This document shows, piece by piece, positions 1-8,249 of a DNA stretch of 64,000 bases. The notes beneath the pieces are model-generated. The model made no database searches, had not been told where the DNA came from, and worked only from the letters and a program-made list of their open reading frames with translations. The stretch lies in assembly GCA_946965045.2 (NCBI GenBank), contig OX337239.1, positions 2,294,001 through 2,358,000 of the forward strand, written 5' to 3'. Position 1 is the first letter of the stretch. The number at the start of each line of letters is the position of its first letter. Origin of the DNA: Epithemia pelagica. Lineage: Eukaryota; Bacillariophyta; Bacillariophyceae; Surirellales; Surirellaceae. Made by a program: the position numbers and the translations under genes.

Positions 1-1
1 C

Positions 2-1582
2 GAACGCATCTTGCTCGAGGATACGAATGACCAGGACGATACGCCAAAGTCTGGTTCTTCTCCATCTTGGTTGCCCCAAGAACAACCTCGCCGAACGGCG
101 TGTGGTGTCGTGATTCGACCACAACGACCGGGGAATGCGTCGTGGCACCCTTCCACCAACCGCCACAAGACGCACTGCGTCATGGCGACCCGTCACGTGA
201 TTTTGGCCGCCGGTGTCTTGGAATCGCCCGCCTTGTTGGTCGCATCGGGCATTGTCCCCGTCTCGTGTCGGTTTGGTCTCTGCGATCATGTCGTTGTACC
301 CATGGTACGACTCCATCATCCCTGGGACCACCACCACCAGTGCAACAACCACAACAACTCACCACCACACGACCAGAGCCTGAATGGTGTGGCCGAATGG
401 TTTCAATGGGAACAACAACAACAACAAGAAGAACCGCCATCCTCTTGGACGTCTGATGCGAGACCTGCCTCCACGAGTTCGGCTGCACCACCACTGGCAC
501 ACACGTGGACCTTTCAATTGACTCGAATGGATTCCAGTGTGTACGCCGACATTTTACCCGACATGGCCATGGAATTGGTGGTACGATGCTTGTCGTCGTT
601 ATCGTCGTGGCGGAGTGCGTGGCCATTCTCCTCCTCCTCCTTCTTCGTTGGGGGGAAACTCTCGACACTGGTCACGTGGGTGGTGCGTCACTTGGGTTCC
701 TGGTGCTTGCAACCCCACAGCCCGTTCCAGTGGCTCTTGGATACTACCGGTCTGACGGTGTGGACCGTCTTTCTCTTGTCGCCTCATGAACCCCGGGTGG
801 GATCCTTTCAAGTCCAACAACACCAACAAGACGTAGCACGAGCAAACATCCACAAGAACCAACCACAACCACACCATGCGTCGTCGTCGTCAGACCACTA
901 CACTGTGATTCGAAATCGATCGGAACTGGAATTGGACATTGACTTGCACTATTTGCAGTCCCTGGAAGATGTCCAAGCCTATCGACATGCCTGGCCCGTG
1001 GCAGAGCAACTCATTCAATCCCGATCGACTCCTAGTACGACGACTACTACTGCCGGTGGTACTCCAACAACAATGCCCCAGAAAACCACCAATCGCATTG
1101 GAATTGGCTGCTCGGAATCCAATGCTACAAACAAGAACAACAACACGGGACGATCGATTATGGGTGGATGGGAATGTTTCCCGGGTGCCTGGATTCGAAA
1201 GCGTCTGGTACGCTTTGCGGGATGGGCACGTTGGGTTTGTATGCCCTATTATCATTGGTGTGGGAGTTTGACACACACAACACTATCCATCCAGCAGGAG
1301 GATCCACAGCAGCAGCAGCAACAACAAGAGGACAAGTTTGGCACGGAAGCAGCCACAAAACAACACTACACGATGACGACGACAACGAGTCTGGTCTGTC
1401 CCCAGACCTTGCAAATTCAATCGGTGGCGCAATTGAGTGTGTGCGATGCATCCGCGTTCCCCGTCCTTCCACGAGCTCCGACAGCCTTGACGTGTGCTGC
1501 GTTGGGTCATTGGTTGGCCCGTCATTTGTGGCGGTCGTCGCTCGAAACTGGCTGCCACAGCAGCGTTTCGTCCAATGGCTGA
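2..1582 (+). CDS. GMC-type FAD-dependent oxidoreductase, 5' partial
   Basis: The frame is open from the window edge to a TGA at 1580-1582, so the N-terminus with the FAD-binding Rossmann motif lies outside. Two family landmarks are visible. Near residue 60 is ATRHVILAAGVLESPALLVA, the conserved GMC segment that closes the FAD-binding part. At the C-terminus is VCDASAFPVLPRAPTALT, the motif carried by the GMC C-terminal domain. Between them ELDIDLHYLQSLEDVQAYRH fits the start of that C-terminal domain. The middle holds inserts rich in Q, H, T and N that the family lacks. GMC enzymes oxidise alcohols, sugars or sterols with FAD; the substrate cannot be told here. The low-complexity inserts could mean relaxed constraint, but no stop or frameshift is seen. 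A CAND1 remnant follows on the same strand. Confidence 0.72.
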   Translation, partial: ERILLEDTNDQDDTPKSGSSPSWLPQEQPRRTACGVVIRPQRPGNASWHPSTNRHKTHCVMATRHVILAAGVLESPALLVASGIVPVSCRFGLCDHVVVPMVRLHHPWDHHHQCNNHNNSPPHDQSLNGVAEWFQWEQQQQQEEPPSSWTSDARPASTSSAAPPLAHTWTFQLTRMDSSVYADILPDMAMELVVRCLSSLSSWRSAWPFSSSSFFVGGKLSTLVTWVVRHLGSWCLQPHSPFQWLLDTTGLTVWTVFLLSPHEPRVGSFQVQQHQQDVARANIHKNQPQPHHASSSSDHYTVIRNRSELELDIDLHYLQSLEDVQAYRHAWPVAEQLIQSRSTPSTTTTTAGGTPTTMPQKTTNRIGIGCSESNATNKNNNTGRSIMGGWECFPGAWIRKRLVRFAGWARWVCMPYYHWCGSLTHTTLSIQQEDPQQQQQQQEDKFGTEAATKQHYTMTTTTSLVCPQTLQIQSVAQLSVCDASAFPVLPRAPTALTCAALGHWLARHLWRSSLETGCHSSVSSNG

Positions 1583-1748
1583 CCAAAGGACCATCCAAAC
1601 AATCATGGACACATATCAGTCTTCCTCATATCACACGCGTCTGGTGTGAAAAACGCAAGGCGTCATCTGGATATTTATGTGTGTCGGCGCATACTTGGAC
1701 GACCAGCAATATGGGCGCCGTCACCCACATCCACATCCATGAGAGACA

Positions 1749-2312
1749 GTGCCACAAGTTGTGGTGGATCTCATGCAAGATTCCATTGTTCCGGCCTTCT
1801 TTCAAGTATCGGGCTTGAAAGTACAGGGCGACGTGGACCTGGGTCCCTTTAAGCACAAGGTGGACGATGTCATTCCTCATCGCAAGGCCACTTTGAGCAT
1901 CTTTTCCACCTGTCTCGAAACCCTCCCCGGCAGTCTGGACATTGCCTCCTTTGTGCCGGTTTGGGCTCGAGCATTGGGAGATGCCAAAGACATTCAGTTG
2001 CATGCTCATTAAATTGGCATTTCCTTGTGTTCCCGACACCCCTCCTACGTCCGATGCCTTATCGAGCCCTTGGAAAAGACGCTCAAGAAAAGGGCGGGGC
2101 CGAAGCAAGGTCTGGAATTGGAACGATAGAGCGATTGGATCAAGAGTACTTTGCGAGTGGCTGTGGCCGTGAGCAAGGTGGAAGGTGTCATGAGCTCGCA
2201 CCGATTTGCCGAATTCATGGATCGTATTCAAAAGGATGAGAAATTCATGAGCAAGCTCCAGCTCTGGCTGCAGAACAGTAAAATGAGGAATTCTACAGTG
2301 GACGAGACATGA
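1749..2312 (+). pseudogene. Decayed C-terminal fragment of CAND1 (cullin-associated NEDD8-dissociated protein 1)
   Basis: CAND1 is a HEAT-repeat protein that exchanges substrate receptors on cullin-RING ubiquitin ligases. The first frame (1749-2012) contains VDLGPFKHKVDD and LPGSLDIASFVPVWARALGD, close to the conserved C-terminal HEAT repeats as I recall them. The reading then stops, but the similarity goes on in other frames: CLIEPLEKTLKK and GLELER from about 2050 to 2127, ending in TAG, then LRVAVAVSKVEGVMSSHRFA from about 2145 to the TGA at 2312. At least two frameshifts and a stop separate the blocks, and nothing of the long N-terminal part is seen upstream. It is best read as a 3'-end duplicate that has lost function. 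No introns or poly-A tail were recognised that would tell retrocopy from segmental copy. Confidence 0.8.
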
Positions 2313-2462
2313 TCGTGGTAAAGGGTGTGTAGTACGTCTTTGTAGTTTCGGGACGAGAGAGATATAGACAAGGCTTCCACTAAACATGAATTACACTAGT
2401 AGTGTACGTTGCTGGAGAACAAAAGTCGTTTCGTATGCCTCCATGGCATGCGAACTGCCACC

Positions 2463-2876
2463 CTAGATTCCTTGGGCGAAGTTTTGTTCATGCCGAAGCC
2501 GAGGCTCATTAATCTCTTTCAGAGTGCGGTTGTTGGACAAGAATGTCGATACTTTTTCGATGCGTTCATCTGATGATTTGGTGATTTCGCATGATTCGGT
2601 ATTTTCTTTGTACAACTGGTTCTCTTCTTCGTACTTTTTAATCAAATCGTCTTTCAACTGGTTCAATTTTCGGTATAATTCGATATTTTTGTTCTTCAAC
2701 TGGTTCGCTTCTTCGTACTCTTTAATTAGATCGTCTTTCGTCTGGTTCATTTCCATCAGATAGCGGAAAAGAAGACCCACCGCTACGCAAAGGAAGATTT
2801 TCATCTTCATGTCATTCATTTCGACAATCAGGAGGAACACGAGCAAAATTAACGCGACAGTCACTGTCGTCTTCAT
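2463..2876 (-). CDS. Small membrane-anchored coiled-coil protein, hypothetical
   Basis: This 137-aa frame has an N-terminal hydrophobic stretch with two closely spaced segments (roughly residues 5-18 and 26-40). A charged, probably helical region follows, in which a 28-residue unit starting NQTKDDLIKEYEEANQLKN is repeated as NQLKDDLIKKYEEENQLYK. The heptad-like spacing of L, I and Y suggests a coiled coil. No family was recognised. Its ATG lies two bases after the stop of another short hydrophobic frame (2879-3100), so the two could be parts of one spliced or decayed gene. It may equally be a chance frame next to pseudogenes. Confidence 0.4.
   Translation of the reverse strand: MKTTVTVALILLVFLLIVEMNDMKMKIFLCVAVGLLFRYLMEMNQTKDDLIKEYEEANQLKNKNIELYRKLNQLKDDLIKKYEEENQLYKENTESCEITKSSDERIEKVSTFLSNNRTLKEINEPRLRHEQNFAQGI
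2613..2764 (-). repeat. Two-copy 84-bp tandem repeat inside the coiled-coil ORF
   Basis: The string caactggttc recurs at 2613 and 2697, and the bases that follow match for most of an 84-bp period (28 codons). The copies differ at several sites but keep the frame, which suggests that the reading frame was under selection when they diverged. Confidence 0.7.
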
Positions 2877-3639
2877 TTTTAGAGACTGATTCGCTTCTGC
2901 AAAAAACGCATGAGCAAATACAGGTTAGGAAATAACCAAAAGAGAACAATCAATTGCATTCCGGGAACAAAGGCCGTCAAGGCTTCCAAGACTTGTCGTC
3001 CCACCACACGAGCGCCCGCTTGCATCCAGAAGCACAAACTTACATTGAACGCTTGAATGGAACAGAAATCGCAATGCAATGAAAATAAAAAAGTGACCAT
3101 AAAAAGGTGGAGAAAAGTGTGGACGGGCGCGCGCCTGTCCTATCGCAGGAAGGAGGACCCCAAGAAAGGAAACAAAAGACGACAATCAAACGAACCTTGT
3201 CCAGACACATCATGGAAGTATCGATTATCGATCCCTATTAGAATGAAGTTTGATTGTTGTAAAATTGGTGGTGAATCCGTCCATTTTGGATGACTTTCTC
3301 ATGGTCTATCCACAGCTTCCCATCTTCCTTTTCTGCTTTGGAAGCAGGCGCGGATCAGAAATCAACTCCCCATGTCGTCAGCCACGTGCCCGGATGAGTT
3401 TTTATCATAGTCCTCGCGCATACCCGTTTCCAGCCATGCGCGTCAACATGTGCGCTTGTGAAATTTTGGTACCGTCTCATTTTTCTCGAATCTTGAACCA
3501 TACGCACACAGTGACCATGGCGGCATGTTCCAACGGGCATCGTGTTGCAGCGCTTCTGACGGTGGAAGGTGTGTTAGTGTCGGTGTTTATCCAAAACACG
3601 AACGTCCTTTCTTCCTTGGGATGGAAAGCAATGTCTCTA
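2877..3639. other. Stretch without a confident gene
   Basis: A short minus-strand frame (2879-3100, 73 aa) ends in a hydrophobic segment, LIVLFWLFPNLYLLMRFL, and abuts the coiled-coil ORF. It may be an upstream exon or neighbour of that ORF, since a gtaagt donor-like string is present near 3050 on the minus strand. Otherwise only short overlapping frames without family similarity were seen. Confidence 0.3.
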
Positions 3640-4247
3640 AGCGGCCAAACGACGACGGTCATGGATCCTACTACAATAGAGCTCCGACGTGGACTATTAC
3701 AACTACTACGACGACGACCAATCCGGAACCCAGCGACAACGCGCAAGACGGCGATTGTCGACACGGGGAGTCATTCATTGTTATACGGACTTTCCATGCA
3801 AGGGATGTCGCAATTGTGGCCGTTCGCATCCTAAAGATCCATACTTGAATCCGACCCACTCGGAAACCTTTGTCTTTTCGTGTCAAATGCGAAACCAGCA
3901 GTAAGTGTCATTTTTCGCAAGCCAATACCTAGGGATGCCATCATTCGAGCGAAGGATCCGTTTTGTTGTGGAGGATCTGTGATGTCCTGGATTCTGTCGA
4001 TCCCATGCATCAACAATATTCCATTGATATCATGTTTGAATGCATGACCAGTGATGAACAAAACGATCCATCAAGAAATGGAGGGTGGAAAATGCCACTC
4101 GGCCTGCCCATACAACTTCCTCAAATGAAACATGATTGGCATATCAGGAAAGCACAACACCAGCAGCGCTCAAGTACTCGTGGTTTGGGCGGTGGGATCG
4201 TTAACTGTTGTACCATTAGTCTCCCTGGAGAAGCAGCTACTCTCTAG
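3640..4247 (+). pseudogene. Decayed pepsin-like aspartyl protease (family A1)
   Basis: The active-site motif of the N-terminal lobe appears as TAIVDTGSHS near 3750. The Cys-rich stretch expected just after it, FPCKGCRNCG followed by DPYLNPTHSETFVFSC, is present from about 3795 but in another frame, and that frame then stops. Further on, SIDIMFECMTSDEQN and a block with GLGGGIVNCCTI (frame 3963-4247) resemble later parts of the same lobe. The pieces are in order but in different frames and with gaps, so the copy cannot make a full enzyme. Pepsin-like enzymes with extra cysteines after DTGS are, from memory, common in diatoms. The second catalytic lobe was not found. Confidence 0.5.
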
Positions 4248-4490
4248 CTATTGGAGCTTCGTGTCGATTGACGACCGTAATTGCCCGATTTGATGGAGCA
4301 TTAGGTATTAGTGGTCGGTGCTCGATAACTGCACCCGCCACTACCGTTGTTGTGCTCATCTAGAGAGAGAACCATGGGAACTACTTCTCTCCTTTGGACT
4401 GTATTCACCACATTTACCTCTAGGAGAGCCCACGAAAAACGCGACACATTGGAATCGATAAATAATAAAAATAGAATCTCATAATTGCCT
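4248..4490. other. Intergenic, 3' of ispG
   Basis: Nothing beyond short frames was seen. It includes the expected 3' UTR of the minus-strand ispG gene. Confidence 0.4.
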
Positions 4491-6916
4491 TTACGCTACT
4501 GCCACTTCTTCCGTAGCTTCTTCTTCCGACTCTTCTTCGGGGTCCACCCACATGTCGTATTCCTTGATCAAATCCACCAAGGCATCCACGGCTTCGTCGT
4601 TCGGGACGCTCTTGCGGACCACTTCCTTTCCGTAATACAAGTCCACCTTGCCGGGAATGGTTCCCACATAGCCAAAATCGGCATCGGCCATTTCTCCAGG
4701 ACCATTCACAATGCACCCCATGACGGCAATCGTCACACCGGCCAAATGACCTGTCGCCTTTTGAATACCCGCCGTCGTTTCTTGCAAATCAAACAAGGTT
4801 CGACCACACGACGGACACGAGACAAATTCTGTCTTCGTACTACGCATACGACTTCCTTGCAACAAGCCAAAGGATGTTCGGCGCAACACGTCCAAGGACA
4901 AACCCGTGGCGGCATCTCCTATTGGTTCCACCATGATTCCATCGCCATTGCCATCCGTCAATTGAGCGCCAACCTTGGTTCCCATTTGCAAGGCCAATTC
5001 ATTCGTATCGTTCGTGTCGGTAATGTAATGATGAATCACGGCCGTCTCAATGTCATGGTCCTTGAATACTTGCATGACACGTCGACTGGAGTGCAAATGA
5101 GACAATTCCGGGCTCGGACACAAAAAGACGGCCATGGGATTCAAGTCCTTAATCTTGATCAAGGTTTCTTCACTTTCCGTCCCGTCGACCGAAACAGCCA
5201 AACGAATGGCACCCGACGGCAAGGCGCCGTCCTTGTCCAAGGCATCTTGGAGACTCATAAAGGCCACGGCATTGGGCAAGGGATCTTTTTCCAATTCTTC
5301 GGCCGGCACAATCACGCCGACACTCACTTCCAAGAGTCGACGAATCGCGGTCCGGGCGGCCGTGTCGGAACTGGGCGGGAGGCTTCTCATGAAAATGGAA
5401 TCCGACGTGGCAATGTCCCTAAAGGGCATGCCCACGGCCGTCTTGCAGCCCAATTCTTGGTACAAGTACTGGACATTTTCGGCGGCAAACATTTCGGGTG
5501 TTACAACCGAAACCACGGATCCATCGCGATTCAAAAAGCCTCGTACATCCACGGCATCTCCCTCTTGTTGCGCCGGCAACTCACCATGACGACGTGCAAA
5601 AGAGGTAATGTCGCGCGTATCGGTGTAGGGCAAGACAGCCTCTTGATGCTGTTTCGCCACGGGATTTTCCGAGGCCACCATGCCTTCGGCCAGTTCCGCC
5701 AAACGATTGCAGGGTTCGTATTCAAATTCAGGATCTTCCGTCAAGGATACTCGGACCGTGTCGCCCAACCCATCGGCCAAAAGGGTACCAATTCCAATGG
5801 CGGACTTCATGCGACCATCTTCACCTTCTCCTGCCTCAGTGACACCCAAATGCATTGGATAATCCCATCCCATGCGGTACATTTCTCCCGCCAATAGACG
5901 GTAGGATTGCACCATGACCAGAGGGTTACTCGCCTTCATGGAAAAGACAAAGTTGTGGAAATCCAGACTACGACAAATATCAGCAAATTCAATGGCTGAC
6001 TCCACCATACCACGAGGAGTATCACCGTAAAAAGACAAAACACGAGCCGACAAGGAGCCGTGATTGGTTCCAATTCGCATACATCGCTCCAAGTCTCTGC
6101 ATTTTTGAACCAAAGGTTCCAAGGCTTCAATCAAAAAGGCACGTTCTGACGCATACTCTTCTTCCGTCTCATAGACCTTTTCTTCAAAGCTTTTTCGTCC
6201 ATCGACAAAATTTCCAGGGTTGATACGAATCTTTTCCACAGCATCGGCAACCATCAACGCCACCTTTGGTTGAAAATGCATATCGGCACACAGAGGAATG
6301 TCATATCCCTTCTTGAACAACCCTTCACGAATTTTCATACAAGCAGAAGCTTCTCGTTTCCCTTGCACTGTAACGCGAACCAAATCAAAGCCCTTGTCGG
6401 CACATCGAATCACTTGCTCAATGGTCGCATCCACGTCCGAAGTATCCGTCGTGGCCATGGTTTGTCGCACAATGGGATGGTCCGATCCAAAATTGATGGG
6501 TCCACACGTCACGGTACGAGTCTTTCGACGTTGCACTTGGTGCAAATCTTCGCAGTACTTTTGAATGGGACCATAAATTTCGTCGCGTTCCCCCGTCTTG
6601 ATGGAAGGTGTCCATTTCACATCGGCCATGGTCGAAGACTGGTGTTGGGAGTTTCCGTCAAATCATGCGTTCATTCAAGAAAAACATGTGGTCAGTCGGT
6701 TCATCCGAAACACACAGTGTCGTCCGTCGTTTTGGTCACATTCGAGTCGATCTATCCATCTACGACATTTGAAATTGCAGTGGACCATACCACACTTACC
6801 ATGGACAAAAAGGATGGTCGTTTCGACGAGGGGTTGGCCACAAAGGCATTCGTCAAGACAAAGGCATGAACGCCCAAAGCGATCATGGTATGACTTATCG
6901 TGGAAGAGAGCACCAT
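4491..6916 (-). CDS. ispG: Plastid 4-hydroxy-3-methylbut-2-enyl-diphosphate synthase (IspG/GcpE), two exons
   Basis: IspG converts MEcPP to HMBPP in the plastid MEP isoprenoid pathway with a 4Fe-4S cluster. Exon 2 (4491-6638) encodes the enzyme: the TIM-barrel region with RVTVQGKREA, CADMHFQPK and RINPGNF, the central insertion typical of plant-type enzymes, and the C-terminal cluster region with CPSCGR and GCIVNGPGE, which supplies three Cys and the Glu ligand. Exon 1 (6800-6916) encodes 39 residues that start MVLSSTISHTM and contain a hydrophobic stretch ending LTNAFVANP, a match to the diatom signal-peptide/transit boundary motif. The joining intron is 6639-6799 (161 bp, GTAAGT...CAG, phase 0), giving about 754 aa. 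The internal Met at 6629 would yield an untargeted enzyme. The C-terminal tail is rich in Glu. Confidence 0.93.
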
Positions 6917-7267
6917 GGTATTGAGTTGTGTGGATGAATGCACTACAAACAAACCACGAGGACACTTTCTTAATCACGTTGTACCCTCTCCAAAGAACAA
7001 ACAACAAAATCTCCAAACCTCACCACAGTCTATTGCTTCTCCCTCTCTTGGTGCATACGTCAACTTGCCATCTCAAAACCCGGAGGTACATCATCTCGAC
7101 ACAACCCAGAGAGGGAAAAACTTCCACGTAGCACCAAGCGAATTGAGTTCGAACGGGATCCCGTGGGACTGACGCGGGGGTGTGACGCAAGTACTGCTGA
7201 GGCGAACTCGAATCTCCCGAAATCCACGAATCTTCTCTGCCTACTACCTACCCACCGATTACCGCAC
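6917..7267. other. Intergenic, upstream of ispG
   Basis: No supported gene was seen. It should hold the ispG promoter and 5' UTR. A Harbinger-like MITE starts just beyond it. Confidence 0.4.
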
Positions 7268-7393
7268 TAAGGCCAATCCTTTAGCTCGCAAAACCAAATC
7301 AAAATTTCGTGCACGTCAGCATTTTGCGTCACGTTGACGTCATATATCCGGGTAAAAGAGCATTTCCGGATTTGTTCCAACCAATCCAGAACT

Positions 7394-7417
7394 CTGGATT
7401 TGTTCGAACAAATCCAG
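7394..7417. repeat. Perfect 24-bp palindrome
   Basis: The strand reads ctggatttgttc followed by its exact reverse complement. It lies in the left arm of the MITE and could form a short hairpin. No role can be inferred. Confidence 0.85.
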
Positions 7418-7667
7418 GAAATTCATTAGGGATAGTGTTTTACTTATGCTAGTGTAGAGGCTGCCTACAGTTTCGAATATGTCAGGCGGGCGTTCGACAT
7501 GGTGGGCGGGCGTGACACATGATGGACGGGCGTTCGACTTCAACGGTATCCTTGCGCTTCCTCAGTACCCAAAAGTTTTAGTACTCAATTTTTCTAAGTG
7601 AAGGGTGGGGGAGGATGGGGGACAGGATTCGAAAAGGCGCGGTCTTTTGGATTTGTTTTGCGAATGC

Positions 7668-7675
7668 GTAAGGAC
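7668..7675. repeat. hAT target-site duplication, left copy (gtaaggac)
   Basis: The eight bases gtaaggac directly precede the left hAT end and recur exactly after the right end at 14502-14509. Eight bp is the standard duplication length of hAT elements. Confidence 0.95.
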
Positions 7676-7689
7676 CAGGGTATTGAAGT
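7676..7689 (+). repeat. hAT left terminal inverted repeat
   Basis: CAGGGTATTGAAGT, identical to the reverse complement of the right end. Confidence 0.95.
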
Positions 7690-8249
7690 TAGAAATACTC
7701 TACTCAATTATAACTATGAACTTTAAGTCGTCTATTTTATACGTCATAACTTAACTCCATCGTAATAGTCAATCATTCAGTACATCAAATTAATTACCAA
7801 CTATAAGTCTTTGAATACATATATCTAATTTCACTTATGACTTAAAGCCAATCATGTAACGATGCTAATTTCACTTTGACTTTTTCTGACTCAGAGGATA
7901 CATCCATGACTTAGCACTAAGTGACTTAATCACACGTAATCAGTCCATGACTTCACTTCGCTAGACGAAGTCAAGTCACATACTGTCATGACTTCACTTC
8001 ATGATCGAAGTCACTACCAACAGCCCCCTGACTTAACTTTTTTCTCCAAAAATTGCTTACGAAATTAACTTAATCATAGAAAAAAGTTTGACTTTAATCA
8101 CCTACTTAAATCACTGATTTCAATGAGTATCTATCAGTTAACAGTGTCAAGCGACGCTCACATTCGCCCTTGACCATCTCATACAGCGAACGGCGACACA
8201 CTCCCAAGTCACAACACCCTCAACCCTTCATTGCAAATAGCAGCAAGCC
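7690..8249. repeat. hAT left subterminal region with TGACTT motifs and hairpins
   Basis: This AT-rich stretch repeats TGACTT or its complement about ten times. Two inverted pairs are clear: TGACTTCACTTCG at 7948-7960 faces CGAAGTCAAGTCA at 7966-7978 (one mismatch), and TGACTTC at 7989-7995 faces GAAGTCA at 8007-8013. Subterminal repeats of this kind are where hAT transposases bind in studied elements; that role is inferred here. The region also has to serve as promoter for the glycosylase gene. Confidence 0.75.

Noticed and set aside
1626-2387. A 253-codon open frame on the minus strand
   Set aside because: It is antisense to the CAND1 remnant, whose plus-strand blocks match a known family.
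4485-5897. A 470-codon plus-strand frame
   Set aside because: It is the antisense shadow of ispG and shows no domain.
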